A stretch of 64,000 nucleotides of DNA, taken from assembly GCF_014199525.1 (NCBI RefSeq), contig NZ_JACHNU010000002.1:664147-728146 (forward strand). Direction: 5' to 3'. Position numbers and translations under genes: made by a program. This document shows positions 25,578 through 34,998 of this stretch, in pieces (the stretch's first letter is position 1; each line of letters starts with the position of its first letter). The stretch comes from Conexibacter arvalis. GTDB taxonomy: Bacteria > Actinomycetota > Thermoleophilia > Solirubrobacterales > Solirubrobacteraceae. Under the pieces are notes generated by a model. The model worked only from the letters and a program-made list of their open reading frames with translations, did no database searches and was not told where the DNA came from.

Positions 25578-27941
25578 TCAGCGCGGCAGCGTCAGCGGCC
25601 AGCTGAGCCAGCGCGCCGGCGTGCCCGGCCCGCTCGCCTTCGCGGTGACGCGCAGGCCGGCGCTGGCGCGGACGCTCAGCCGCGAGCGGACCGCGCGCGG
25701 GACCGTCAGCGACGGGTCGCTGCCGCCGCCGCGGGTCCGTCTGATCGTCGTGCGCCCGAGCGCGACGTAGCGGCCCCGCGGGAGGCCGTTGCGCCTGCTG
25801 CCGGCGACGGCGCGCCCCGGGACCCGCAGCGATCTCGCCAGCGACTGCGGCGCCCACAGCGCGACCGGCGCCGAGCAGGCGCTCGAGCAGGCGACCGTGA
25901 CCGGCAGCCCGCGCGCGGCGACCGAACGCAGCGGCCCGCTGCGGGCGAGCGTCACGCGCCGGCTGACGACCGTCGCCTTCGAGCCCTGCGGTCTCAGGAC
26001 CAGCCCGACGCGGACCTCGGCGCTGCTGACGCGCGCGCCGCCGGAGCCGGTCCGCACCTTCAGCGCGAGCGACGCGCTGCCGCCGCGCTTGCGCGTCAGC
26101 GACTTCCCCGCGACGACGACGTAGTCGCCGCCTCTCGGCCGCGCGGGGTCGCTGCGGGAGACGCGCTTGCGCACGAAGCCGGCGGCGATCGCCGCTCTGC
26201 GCGGCATGTACAGGCGCGCGACGACGCGGCAGGCGTCGGCGCAGGAGGCGCGCAGCGGCAGCCCGCTGCCGGTCGCGGTGCGCAGGTCGGCGCTGCGCGG
26301 CACCAGCGCCGTCGCGAGCGAGACGACCCGCCACTTCACGACGGTCGGCGTGCTCTGCACGTTGCCGGCCGGGTCGACGGCGCGGATCCGCAGCACGTGC
26401 GTGCCGATCGGCAGTCTCCGCAGCCGGATCGTCGGCCCGCACGGCGTCGCCTTCGCGCGGTTGAGCGAGCAGGTGAAGGTCGAGCCGGCCTCCGAGGCGG
26501 CGACGACGACGGTCGCGCTGCGGGCGCCGGTCTGCGCCGGCGGGACGGTCGTCGCGGTCGAGGTCGGCGCGACGGTGTCGATCGTGAAGACGGTGTCCTG
26601 GCTGATCCCCGACGAGCTGGGGTTGCCGACCTGCTGGGCGCGCGCGGTGTAGACGCCGTCGGCGAGCGCGCCGGTTCTCGCGGCCCAGCGGCCGTCGCCG
26701 CCGACCGGGCCGCTCGCCGCCTGGACCGGCACGGCACCCTCGTCGGCGCCGGTGCCGGGGAAGACCTGGACGGTGACCGCCGCCTCGGCGCGACCGCCGA
26801 CCGCGGCGCCGCCGGCGAAGGTCGGGGCCGGCGTGTTGAGCGCGGCCGCCTGCGCGGGCTGGTCGATCGTGACGACCGGCGGGACCGGCGCGGCCGGCGG
26901 GATCACGGGGCCGCGGCCGGCGATCACCTGCCATGCCTGGCGGGGCCGGTTGTAGCCGTCGTACTCGGGCGGGTTGCCGTCGATCGGGCTCGGCGAGACG
27001 AGCCCGCGATCCTGCTGCGCGCATCTGATCGGCATCGCGCATCTGTTCGAGTAGTTGTAGTAGTAGATCGCGTCGATGCGGGGGTCGAGCGTCGCCAGCC
27101 CGAGCAGGAACGAGGTCGCCTGCGCCTGCGAAGCGTCGCCCCAGACGACGCCGTCGGGAGCGCGGAAGCGGGCGCCGATCTCGTCGATCCAGATGCGCGC
27201 GTTCGCCCACGGCCCCTGGAACTTCGACAGGTAGTAGCGCGAGATGCGGGCGCTGTCGGGACCGCCGGCCTGGAAGGCGTTGATGTCGCTGTGGGCGTGG
27301 AAGGCCCACACGTCGGGGCGGGCGTCGCCGAGCGCGGCCTGGTAGGCGTCGACGTAGGCGTCGTCGCCCGGGATCCCGGCGAAGTCGCCGGCGACGAGCA
27401 GGCAGTCGGTCGGGCAGATCGCCTTCGCGCGCAGCCAGTACTGCGCCGCCAGCGCCGGGTCGCCGCTGAGCGGGTACTGGCGGGCGTCGACGTTGTTGGG
27501 CTCGTTCCACGGCGCGATCGTCCGCACCTGCGGATATCTCGCGCGGAAGGCGGCGAAGCCGGCCGCGAACTGGTCGGCGGTCGGCGCGACCGGGTAGCCG
27601 GAGCCGGGCGCGCGCACCTCCTGGCTGGCGGAGAAGGCGACCATCACGTCGACGCCCTTCGGCGCCGCCGCGGCGAGATATCTCTCGAACCGCGCGCGCC
27701 GTCTCGCCCCGGCCGATCTCTCCGGCGCCGTCGCGACGTCGTAGGGCAGCACGACGCGCACCCGGTTGACGTTCAGGCCGTTCCAATACGGCTCCGCGAG
27801 CGTCTCCTCGTCGGAGTCGGAGATCCCGATCTCGACGGCTCCGGCCGTCGCCGTCGTCATCGCGAGGGCGGCGACCAGCGCCACCGCCAGCAGCAGCCCC
27901 CGCCGCACGCTGTCCAATGCACCCACGCCCTCTTCCAACAC
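25578..27941 (-). CDS. secreted cellulase-like glycoside hydrolase with Ig-like tail
   Basis: This protein of up to 787 residues has a Sec signal ending near residue 36 (TAGA-VEI). Residues 37-345 form a TIM-barrel glycosidase of the GH5/GH39 clan. IAPWNEPNN at 142-150 gives the acid/base Glu147, and WIDEIG at 251-256 gives a candidate nucleophile Glu254. A FHAHSD motif is also conserved. The C-terminal half holds Ig-like/HYR-type repeats (PPVVTIDQPAQAAALNTPAP, VDPAGN) and two Arg-rich beta domains. Substrate unknown, presumably a polysaccharide. Start codon uncertain: TTG 27941, GTG 27926 and TTG 27917 are all in frame, and GAAGAGG favours the GTG. Confidence 0.8.
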   Translation of the reverse strand: MLEEGVGALDSVRRGLLLAVALVAALAMTTATAGAVEIGISDSDEETLAEPYWNGLNVNRVRVVLPYDVATAPERSAGARRRARFERYLAAAAPKGVDVMVAFSASQEVRAPGSGYPVAPTADQFAAGFAAFRARYPQVRTIAPWNEPNNVDARQYPLSGDPALAAQYWLRAKAICPTDCLLVAGDFAGIPGDDAYVDAYQAALGDARPDVWAFHAHSDINAFQAGGPDSARISRYYLSKFQGPWANARIWIDEIGARFRAPDGVVWGDASQAQATSFLLGLATLDPRIDAIYYYNYSNRCAMPIRCAQQDRGLVSPSPIDGNPPEYDGYNRPRQAWQVIAGRGPVIPPAAPVPPVVTIDQPAQAAALNTPAPTFAGGAAVGGRAEAAVTVQVFPGTGADEGAVPVQAASGPVGGDGRWAARTGALADGVYTARAQQVGNPSSSGISQDTVFTIDTVAPTSTATTVPPAQTGARSATVVVAASEAGSTFTCSLNRAKATPCGPTIRLRRLPIGTHVLRIRAVDPAGNVQSTPTVVKWRVVSLATALVPRSADLRTATGSGLPLRASCADACRVVARLYMPRRAAIAAGFVRKRVSRSDPARPRGGDYVVVAGKSLTRKRGGSASLALKVRTGSGGARVSSAEVRVGLVLRPQGSKATVVSRRVTLARSGPLRSVAARGLPVTVACSSACSAPVALWAPQSLARSLRVPGRAVAGSRRNGLPRGRYVALGRTTIRRTRGGGSDPSLTVPRAVRSRLSVRASAGLRVTAKASGPGTPARWLSWPLTLPR

Positions 27942-28088
27942 CGCGGCCGGCGAAAGTTGCGGGCCGGTCGCGGTTTGTTCGCACGTCGGGCGACACCGCC
28001 GATCGGCGCAGATGGCTCATCCACGCTATAGGGTGGATCGTTGCCGTGCGCATCTGGGGTGCGCGGGGGTCGAAACGAGGAGGACGGC

Positions 28089-28565
28089 ATGACGGGGCAT
28101 CTGGCGGTTCGACGGGCGACGGCGTGGACGGCATGCATCGCGGCGGTCGTCTCGCTGCTGACGGTCGCCGCGGGGTCGGCCACGGCCGCCCCGGTCGCGC
28201 AGGCGTCGCGCACGATCAACGTCACCGAGCGCGCGAGCCTCCACCTCGTCAAGAAATCCGGTTCGACGATCTACCAGGCCGGCACGGCGACGGGGACGCT
28301 GCCCGGCACGGTCACGACGCGCTTCAAGGTCACGACGAAGGTGACCGGCTCGCTGAAGATCGTCACGCGCGGCGGCACGCTGACGATGAGCGTCAACGGC
28401 AGGCCGCGCTCGATGGGCACCACGGCCCGCTTCGGCGGGACGATGCGGGTGACCGGCGGCACCGGCCGCTACGCGCGGGCGCGCGGCACCGCGCGCTTCG
28501 AGGGCGTCGTCAACCGCCGCACGTGGGCAGCGACCGTGACCGCCCGCGGGCGCCTCACCTACTGA
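28089..28565 (+). CDS. small exported protein with GTGRYA motif
   Basis: This 158-residue protein has a signal peptide (about 1-35, cut near ATA-APV). The mature part is a small beta-rich domain with GTMRVTGGTGRYARARGTAR, a motif also seen in allene-oxide-cyclase-barrel-like proteins. GGAGGAC just upstream supports the ATG at 28089. Ten bases separate it from the next exported-protein gene, so they likely form an operon. Function unknown. Confidence 0.72.
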   Translation: MTGHLAVRRATAWTACIAAVVSLLTVAAGSATAAPVAQASRTINVTERASLHLVKKSGSTIYQAGTATGTLPGTVTTRFKVTTKVTGSLKIVTRGGTLTMSVNGRPRSMGTTARFGGTMRVTGGTGRYARARGTARFEGVVNRRTWAATVTARGRLTY

Positions 28566-28575
28566 CGCGCGAACG

Positions 28576-29397
28576 ATGACGCTCCGCGGGACCGTCCTGG
28601 CCGCGCTCGCGGCGATGATCGCCGCGGGCGTCGGCGCGGCCGCGGCCGGCGCCGCGTCGGACCCCGGCGTGCGGCTGACCGCCGCCTTCCCGCGCGACGC
28701 CCGTCTCGGCGCCGAGACGCCGGTCGCCGTCGGCCTCAAGATCGCCCCGCGCCACCTCCCCGCGCCGGTCGAGGAGCTGCGGCTGCGCTTCCCCGACACG
28801 CTCGGGATCGCGACGAGCGGCCTCGGCGCGGCGACCTGTTCGCGGCCGGCCGCCGACTTCGAGAAGGTGATGATCGCCGCGGTCCGCCTCGCCGGCTGCT
28901 CGCCGAACGCGGTGATGGGCCGCGGCACCGCCCGCGCCGAGGTCCGGCTCGGGGGCCACGACCGCGCCAGCTCGCTCGTGATCCCGGAGCTGGCGAACGT
29001 GACGATGCTCGCCGCGCCGTTCAGAGCCGACCGCTTCGGTCTCCTCTTCCTCGCCAACGGCCAGCGGCCGTTCGGCGTCACGCTCGCCTTCGCCGGCGAG
29101 ATCGGCCCCGCCCCGCGTCCGTTCGGCGGCTCGCTCGTGATGCGCGTGCCGCCGGTCCCCAACCAGTTCGACGCGGTCGTCGCGCTGACCCAGATCGCGT
29201 TCGAGATCGGCGCGCGCGACATCCGCTACCGCCGCGGCAGCGGCGCGCGGGCGAGCTGGTACCGGCCCGAGGGGATCGTCCTGCCGCGGCGCTGTCCGCG
29301 CGCCGGCTTCCGCTTCGAGCTCGAGCTGCGGCTCGCCGACGGCAGACGCCCCCGCGCAAGCGCGGTCGCCCCCTGCCCGCGGCCGGCGACCGGCTGA
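28576..29397 (+). CDS. exported protein of unknown function
   Basis: This 273-residue protein has a Sec signal ending near residue 27 (AGA-ASD). The mature protein is beta-rich with paired cysteines (ATCSRPAADF and RLAGCSPNAV). Solirubrobacterales carry many similar secreted proteins of unknown role. It follows the small GTGRYA protein with ten bases between, which suggests a joint transcript. Confidence 0.7.
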   Translation: MTLRGTVLAALAAMIAAGVGAAAAGAASDPGVRLTAAFPRDARLGAETPVAVGLKIAPRHLPAPVEELRLRFPDTLGIATSGLGAATCSRPAADFEKVMIAAVRLAGCSPNAVMGRGTARAEVRLGGHDRASSLVIPELANVTMLAAPFRADRFGLLFLANGQRPFGVTLAFAGEIGPAPRPFGGSLVMRVPPVPNQFDAVVALTQIAFEIGARDIRYRRGSGARASWYRPEGIVLPRRCPRAGFRFELELRLADGRRPRASAVAPCPRPATG

Positions 29398-29438
29398 GCG
29401 GGCACGGCGCCGTCGCGCCGATTCACTACGATCCGGCG

Positions 29439-29996
29439 ATGGTCGAACGGCTCTGCTTCACCGACTCCGACGCGGCCAACGCGCTGATCGCGCAGGAGCC
29501 GATGGCGCTGCTGGTCGGCTTCGCGCTCGACCAGCAGGTGACGGTGCAGAAGGCGTTCATGGGGCCGCTCGTGCTCAAGGAGCGGTTCGGGACGCTCGAC
29601 GCCGCGGCGCTCGCCGACGCCGACCTCGAGCCGATCTTCCGCGAGAAGCCGGCGATCCACCGCTTCCCCGGCGCGATGGCGAGACGGGTCCGCGAGCTGG
29701 CCGTCCACGTGCGCGACCGCTGGGACGGCGACGCGGCGCGCATCTGGACCGACGCCGCCGACGGCGAGGAGCTGCGCGCGAACATCGAGGCGCTGCCGGG
29801 CTTCGGCGAGATGAAGGTGAAGTCGCTCGGCGCGGTGCTCCACCGCCGCTTCGGCGTCGCCGCCGCCGAAGCCCTCGTGCCGTGGCACCCGACGCTCGGC
29901 GACGTCGACTCCGCGCAGGCGCTCGCCGACTACCAGGCGGCGAAGAAGGTCCACAAGGCGGAGTGGAACCGGGCAGGCGGCCCGGCCGCACGCTGA
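29439..29996 (+). CDS. HhH-GPD-type base-excision repair protein
   Basis: This 185-residue helix-hairpin-helix protein matches an actinobacterial group annotated as HhH-GPD base excision repair. MALLVGFALDQQVTVQKAF resembles the first HhH-GPD helix and EALPGFGEMKVKSL the hairpin. The catalytic Lys or Asp typical of larger glycosylases is not obvious. It is shorter than Nth or AlkA and may be only a partial fold. DNA repair is the family call, not shown here. Confidence 0.82.
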   Translation: MVERLCFTDSDAANALIAQEPMALLVGFALDQQVTVQKAFMGPLVLKERFGTLDAAALADADLEPIFREKPAIHRFPGAMARRVRELAVHVRDRWDGDAARIWTDAADGEELRANIEALPGFGEMKVKSLGAVLHRRFGVAAAEALVPWHPTLGDVDSAQALADYQAAKKVHKAEWNRAGGPAAR

Positions 29997-30070
29997 CGGG
30001 GCGGCGCGCCCGGCGACCGCCGCGAGTCTGACCGGCGACGGCCGCGGATCGGCAGCGAGCCGTGCGCCCG

Positions 30071-31420
30071 CTACCCGCCGATCCCGAGCCGGTCGGGCGT
30101 CAGCGCGTGGTCGCGCTCGACCGCGTCCGCGAACGACGACGCGACGGCGGCGTCGAGCCGCTCCAGCTGCGCCTCGACCGCCGGCCGGCGCTCCTGCGGG
30201 GCCCGCTCCAGCAGGCCGAGCAGCAGCGCCCGCATCCGCCGCGGGATCTGCGGCGAGTCGGCGCCGTAGCGGCGGATCTCGGTCAGCGACAGGTCGAGCA
30301 GCTCCTCCCAGCCGGGGTTGGGGCAGATCAGCCGCACCGTCCCCTGCTCGTCGGCGAGCTGCCGGCGCTCGAGGTCGCGCCCGGCCGCCACGTTCAGCAG
30401 CTCCTCGATCCCGTCGAGCGCCTGCACGGCGGTGGTCGGGTCGTTGACCGCCGGCGACAGCGCCCGCAGCGCGAGATCGACGATCGCGCGGATCGCGAAG
30501 GCCGGATCCTGCGCGATCGTCCGCTCCTCGGCGAGCAGCGCGCTCTCGCGCAGCCGCCGCGAGTCGAGCCGCTCTGCGGGGCCGTGGATGCGGAACAGCG
30601 GCGCGCCGCGGCCGACGAAGCCGCCAATCCCGGTCGCCGCCTCGACGACGACGCCGGCGCGCGCCGCCTCGCGCACGATCGCGGCGCGGTCGAGCGCCGA
30701 CAGCACGCCAGGCCGCCCCTCGTTGCGCACGACGGCGGCGACCGGCGACGCGGGCTCGGGGACGCGCGGCGGCCCGGAGTCGTAGGGGAACGGGTAGGCC
30801 TCGCGGATCGCCTCGCCGCCGCGCTCGACGACCTGGGCGATCACGCGGCGCGGCCGCAGCAGGTCGAGCAGGCGGCTGACGAGCGCGAAGAAGGCGAGCA
30901 GCGCGGCGACCAGCAGCAGGATGTTGACGCCGACGGTGAGGCTCGGCACGACCGTCGAGCCGTCGCGGCCGACGTCGCGCAGCGAGACGAGCGCGAAGAC
31001 GGTCGGCGCCGCGAAGACGCCGAGCGCGTGCTTGACAGCAGGGTCGCGCCGGAAGCGGCCGACCAGCCGCGGCGTGTACTGGCTGGCGCCGAACGTCACG
31101 ACGACGACCGCGATCGAGACGACGAGGCCGGTGAAGGCGATCGTCCCGCTCGCGATCGAGGAGAGGATCGTGCGCGCCGTGTCGGGGTCGAGCTGGAGGT
31201 CGAGCAGGTCGCGCTCCCCCTCCAGCCGCGGGATCGCCTCCCCCAGCGCGAGCGCCGCGACGATCCACAGGCAGGGCACGAACAGGAGGCTGCGCGACAG
31301 CCGCTCGCGCAGCAGGAAGCGGCGCCGCCAGCTGGCCGACCGCTCCCTCGCGGACAGCTGCTCGTGCAGCGGCGGCGCGGCGCCGGCGCCGTCGATCGTC
31401 TCCCCCCGGCCGGTCCGCAT
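30071..31420 (-). CDS. DUF2254 membrane protein
   Basis: This 449-residue protein shows the DUF2254 pattern: a basic N-terminus, membrane segments at about 45-65, 90-115, 130-150 and 160-185, then a cytoplasmic domain of about 260 residues. SSIASGTIAFTGLVVSIAVV with TFGASQYTPRLV is the family signature, and DPTTAVQALDGIEELL lies in the soluble part. The family is widespread and of unknown function. Start at ATG 31420, with no strong ribosome site seen. Confidence 0.88.
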   Translation of the reverse strand: MRTGRGETIDGAGAAPPLHEQLSARERSASWRRRFLLRERLSRSLLFVPCLWIVAALALGEAIPRLEGERDLLDLQLDPDTARTILSSIASGTIAFTGLVVSIAVVVVTFGASQYTPRLVGRFRRDPAVKHALGVFAAPTVFALVSLRDVGRDGSTVVPSLTVGVNILLLVAALLAFFALVSRLLDLLRPRRVIAQVVERGGEAIREAYPFPYDSGPPRVPEPASPVAAVVRNEGRPGVLSALDRAAIVREAARAGVVVEAATGIGGFVGRGAPLFRIHGPAERLDSRRLRESALLAEERTIAQDPAFAIRAIVDLALRALSPAVNDPTTAVQALDGIEELLNVAAGRDLERRQLADEQGTVRLICPNPGWEELLDLSLTEIRRYGADSPQIPRRMRALLLGLLERAPQERRPAVEAQLERLDAAVASSFADAVERDHALTPDRLGIGG

Positions 31421-31458
31421 CGCCGGGATGGTGGCGGACCGGCCGGACGGCTCGACGG

Positions 31459-32970
31459 CTACGCGACCGCGAGCGGCTCGGGGCGCGGCGGCGGCGCCGG
31501 CGCGACCGCGGCGGAGAAGGCGATCCCCTCGTCCTCGAGCGGGCCGCGGCGCATCATCACGACGTCGCGCGCGTAGTTCTGGTGGAGCCGCCACGGGGCG
31601 TGCGGCCCCTGCTTGGGCAGCTGCTCGATCGAGCGCAGCACGTAGCCGGACTGGAGGTCGATGAACGGCTCGGTTCTCGCGCCGGGCGCCGGCGCGAGCG
31701 GCGTCGCGACGCGGAAGCCGTGGGCGTCCATGTGGTTGATCAGGCGGCAGACGTACTCGGCGACGAGGTCGCCCTTCAGCGTCCAGGAGGCGTTCGTGTA
31801 GCCGAGCGTGATCGCCAGGTTCGGCACGCCGCTGAACATCATGCCCTTGTAGCCGACCGTCTCGGAGAGGTCGATCTCCCTGCCGTCGATCGCGATCTCC
31901 ATCCCGCCGACGACGAGCAGGTTGAGCCCGGTCGCGGTGACGATCACGTCGGCCTCCAGCTCGCGGCCGGAGGCGAGCTTCAGCCCGCGCTCGGTGAACG
32001 TCTCGATGCGGTCGGTGACGACGGAGGCCCCGCCGCCGCGGATCGCGCGGAAGAGGTCGCCGTTGGGGACGAGGCAGAGGCGCTGGTCCCACGGGTCGTA
32101 GGTCGGCTTGAAGTGCGTGTCGACGTCGTAGCCCTCCGGCAGCTGGCGCTGCACCTGCTTGCGGATCAGCCGCTTCATCAGCCGCGGGGCGCGGCGGCTG
32201 ACCTGGAAGACGAGCGAGGAGAGCGCGACGTTCTTCCAGCGCACGATCGGATAGGCGGTCTTCGCCGGCAGCAGCCTGCGCAGGAGGTCGGCGATCGGGT
32301 CGCGCGCCGGCAGCGTCATCACGTAGCTCGGCGAGCGCTGCAGCATCGTCACGTGCTCGGCCCTGTCGGCCATCGAAGGGACGAGCGTGACGGCGGTCGC
32401 GCCGCTGCCGATCACGACGACGCGCTTGCCGCCGTAGTCGAAGCCCTCCGGCCAGTGCTGCGGGTGGACGATCTCGCCCGCGAACCGCTCGGCGCCCGGG
32501 AAGCTCGGCGTGTAGCCCTCGTCATAGCGGTAGTAGCCGGTGCAGCCGAAGAGGAAGTCGCAGGTCAGCCGGACCGTCTCGCCGGTGTCGGCGCGCTCGG
32601 CGGTCACCGTCCAGCGGGCCTCGTGGGAGGACCATTCGGCGCGCACGACGCGATGCTCGTAGCGGATCCGCTCCTCGACGCCGTGCTCGCGCGCCGTCTC
32701 GCGGATGTAGCGGAGGATCGACGGCCCGTCGGCGATCGCCTTCGCCTCCGTCCACGGCTTGAAGTTGTAGCCAAGGGTGAACATGTCGGAGTCCGAGCGG
32801 ATGCCCGGGTACTGGAAGAGGTCCCAGGTCCCGCCGCTGCTCGCGCGGGCCTCGAGGATCGCGAACGACTTGCCGGGCGAGTCGGCCATGAGATGGCAGC
32901 CGGCGCCGATGCCCGACAGGCCGGCGCCGATGATCAGCACGTCGAGATGCTCCAGCGGTTCGGTCGGCAT
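31459..32970 (-). CDS. flavin-containing monooxygenase (Baeyer-Villiger type)
   Basis: This FAD/NADPH monooxygenase of 503 residues has GAGLSG for FAD at residues 15-20, the FMO fingerprint FAGEIVHPQHW (FxGxxxHxxxW), GSGATAVTL for NADPH, and ATG followed by a C-terminal IDGREIDLSE. It resembles group I Baeyer-Villiger enzymes and actinobacterial FMOs that act on ketones or lipophilic substrates. ATG 32970 is chosen, with GGGAAAG nine bases upstream; an in-frame ATG at 32979 is possible. It lies next to DUF2254 (38 bases apart) with unrelated function. Confidence 0.92.
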   Translation of the reverse strand: MPTEPLEHLDVLIIGAGLSGIGAGCHLMADSPGKSFAILEARASSGGTWDLFQYPGIRSDSDMFTLGYNFKPWTEAKAIADGPSILRYIRETAREHGVEERIRYEHRVVRAEWSSHEARWTVTAERADTGETVRLTCDFLFGCTGYYRYDEGYTPSFPGAERFAGEIVHPQHWPEGFDYGGKRVVVIGSGATAVTLVPSMADRAEHVTMLQRSPSYVMTLPARDPIADLLRRLLPAKTAYPIVRWKNVALSSLVFQVSRRAPRLMKRLIRKQVQRQLPEGYDVDTHFKPTYDPWDQRLCLVPNGDLFRAIRGGGASVVTDRIETFTERGLKLASGRELEADVIVTATGLNLLVVGGMEIAIDGREIDLSETVGYKGMMFSGVPNLAITLGYTNASWTLKGDLVAEYVCRLINHMDAHGFRVATPLAPAPGARTEPFIDLQSGYVLRSIEQLPKQGPHAPWRLHQNYARDVVMMRRGPLEDEGIAFSAAVAPAPPPRPEPLAVA

Positions 32971-33065
32971 GGAGCACATCTTTCCCGACTCGACTGGCTG
33001 GCGAGCCAGTTCGGCGCGGCGGCGCTCTCGCGGAGCGTCCCGGCCGGCCGGCCGGGACGCCGTGC

Positions 33066-34961
33066 TCAGGCGCTCGGCGGGGCGGCGAGGAGGCCGTCGA
33101 GCGCGGCGGCGAGGGCGTCGGCGAGCTGCGCCGGCGGGCGGTCGGCGCGCAGCAGGTGGTGGCGCGCGGGCGCGATCTCGCTCAGCGGCTCGAACGCGGC
33201 GAGCTGCGCCAGCGCCAGCTCCGGCGTCCCGTCGGAGACGCGCTCCGGGTCGTCGAGCCGCCGCCGCGCCCGCGCCCGCAGCAGCTCCGGCGACGCGGTC
33301 AGCTCGACGTAGGCGACGGCCTCGGCGGCGGGGGCGCCGGCGCCGGCGGTGGACGCGCCGGCCGCGGCGGGGGTGCCGGCCCCGGCGGTGGACGCGCCGA
33401 CCGCGGCGCGGGTGCCGGCCCCGGCGGCGCGGCTCTCCTCCCACCCGCGCGCGAAGGCGTCGCGGTCGGGGCGGCGGCGGAAGGTCGCGTCGACGATCGC
33501 GGGCTCGCCGGCCGCGACCGCCTCGGCGGCGGCGCGACCGAGCGCCTCGTAGGTGCGCGCGTTCATCGCCTCGTCGTAGACCGCCTGCCCGGCCCGCTCC
33601 GTCGGCGCGACGCCGGCGAGCCGCTTGCGCACGCGGTCGGAGGAGATCGGCTCGACGCCGGCGCGGCGGCCGATCTCCGCGGCGAGGACGCTCTTGCCGC
33701 TCGCCGACGGCCCGCAGACGACGAGCGCCGGCGGGAGCCGCAGCCGCCACGCGTACCGCTCGGCGACGGCGAGCAGCGCCGCCGACCGCTCCCGCTCGGC
33801 GGCGGCCGCCTCCTCCTCGCCGTCGTCGCGCTCCTGCGCCGCGCGCAGCAGCGAGACCTTCGCGCGCACGTGGGCGCGGTAGACGGCGTGGAAGGCGAGC
33901 AGCCCGGCGTCGCCGGGGTCGCCGCCGGCGCCGCGGTAGGCGGCCAGCAGGGCCGCGACGGCGTCGGGCCGGCCGAGCGCCGTCAGGTCCATCGCCAGGA
34001 AGGCGAGCTCGTCGGCGACGTCGACCTCGCGCCAGGCGCGGTTGAACTCGAGCCGGTCGACGAGCCGGACCGGCGGGCCCGGCAGGACGTGCTCGGCGCG
34101 CAGGTCGCCGTGGACCTCCCGCACCTTGCCCGCCCGCGCCCGCTCCGCCAGCAGCTCGGCGCGGCCGACCGCGTAGGCGGCCGACGCCCGCAACTGGGCG
34201 AGGACGGCGGACCGCGCGGCGGCGGCGGCGACGACGGGCGAGTGGGCTGGCGCGGCCCGCGCAGCGCCCGCGGGCGAGCCGCCGGCGCGCGGGTGGGCTG
34301 GCGCGGCCCGCGCAGCGCCCGCGGGCGAGCCGCCGACGGGCGGGTCGGCGGTGCCGCCCTCGTCCAGCAGCGCGATCAGCTCCTCGCCGTTGCGGTTCAG
34401 GCGCTCCAGCGCGGCGGCGGCCGCGGCCGGCGCGTCGTGCGGGGCGTCGGCCGGCGGCGCGAGCGGCGCCTGCGCGTGGAACTCGGCGAGCCGCTCGGCG
34501 ACGGCGCGCAGGTGGCGCGCCTCCAGCGCGTCGTCGGCGATCAGGCCGGCGAGCGTCTCGCGCTCGTCGAAGCGGCGCATCTCGACCGCGTACTCGGCCG
34601 CGTCGGGGTGGTCGGCGTCGGCGAGCGTGATGGCCGGCGCGCGATCGGCGCCGGCCCCCCCGCTCCCCTCGCTCCCCGGCACCAGCCCCCGCACGGCCAG
34701 GTACAGGTCGGGGGCGAGCGGGCGGTTCAGCTCCAGCTCGGCCTCGCAGGCGGCGCGGCGGCGCTGCGGCGTGCGCTGGTCGAGGAAGGCGAAGGCGATC
34801 GGCTTCTTCACCTTCCAGGCGCGATCGCCGGCGAGCACGACCCACGAGGCGTGCGTCTCGCGCACCTGCACGTCGTCGTCGGCGAGGCCGTGGAGGGCGG
34901 GGTCGGCGAGGGCGCGCAGCAGCGGGGGCAGGTGCGAGCCGGTGTCGGAGGCGGCGGTCAC
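33066..34961 (-). CDS. aminoglycoside-phosphotransferase-like / P-loop kinase fusion
   Basis: This 631-residue protein has two kinase domains. The N-terminal part (1-390) is APH-like, with WKVKKPIAFAFLDQRTPQRR and VHGDLRAEHVL followed by VDRLEF. The C-terminal part is a P-loop kinase with VVCGPSASGKSVLAAEIGRR near residue 425 and a DATFRRRPDRD motif. It corresponds to a known bifunctional family (COG2187 plus COG0645) of unknown substrate. Two Ala/Gly/Pro-rich tandem repeats interrupt it, one of 17-residue units and one of 13-residue units. GTG at 34961 is inferred from the conserved N-terminus and has no ribosome site. The TreT-like gene starts 37 bases away in the opposite direction. Confidence 0.85.
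   Translation of the reverse strand: MTAASDTGSHLPPLLRALADPALHGLADDDVQVRETHASWVVLAGDRAWKVKKPIAFAFLDQRTPQRRRAACEAELELNRPLAPDLYLAVRGLVPGSEGSGGAGADRAPAITLADADHPDAAEYAVEMRRFDERETLAGLIADDALEARHLRAVAERLAEFHAQAPLAPPADAPHDAPAAAAAALERLNRNGEELIALLDEGGTADPPVGGSPAGAARAAPAHPRAGGSPAGAARAAPAHSPVVAAAAARSAVLAQLRASAAYAVGRAELLAERARAGKVREVHGDLRAEHVLPGPPVRLVDRLEFNRAWREVDVADELAFLAMDLTALGRPDAVAALLAAYRGAGGDPGDAGLLAFHAVYRAHVRAKVSLLRAAQERDDGEEEAAAAERERSAALLAVAERYAWRLRLPPALVVCGPSASGKSVLAAEIGRRAGVEPISSDRVRKRLAGVAPTERAGQAVYDEAMNARTYEALGRAAAEAVAAGEPAIVDATFRRRPDRDAFARGWEESRAAGAGTRAAVGASTAGAGTPAAAGASTAGAGAPAAEAVAYVELTASPELLRARARRRLDDPERVSDGTPELALAQLAAFEPLSEIAPARHHLLRADRPPAQLADALAAALDGLLAAPPSA
33328..33430. repeat. 39-bp tandem repeat in the kinase gene
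   Basis: About 2.5 units with a 39-base period (GGTGGACGCGCCG at 33348 and 33387) keep the frame and encode 13-residue Ala/Gly/Thr units. Confidence 0.8.
34243..34344. repeat. 51-bp tandem repeat in the kinase gene
   Basis: Two nearly exact units with a 51-base period (CGGGCGAGCCGCC at 34271 and 34322) encode GGSPAGAARAAPAH repeats of 17 residues. Confidence 0.8.
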
Positions 34962-34998
34962 GCGGTTCAGTCTGCCCGCTCGCGAGCAGACAGACGAG

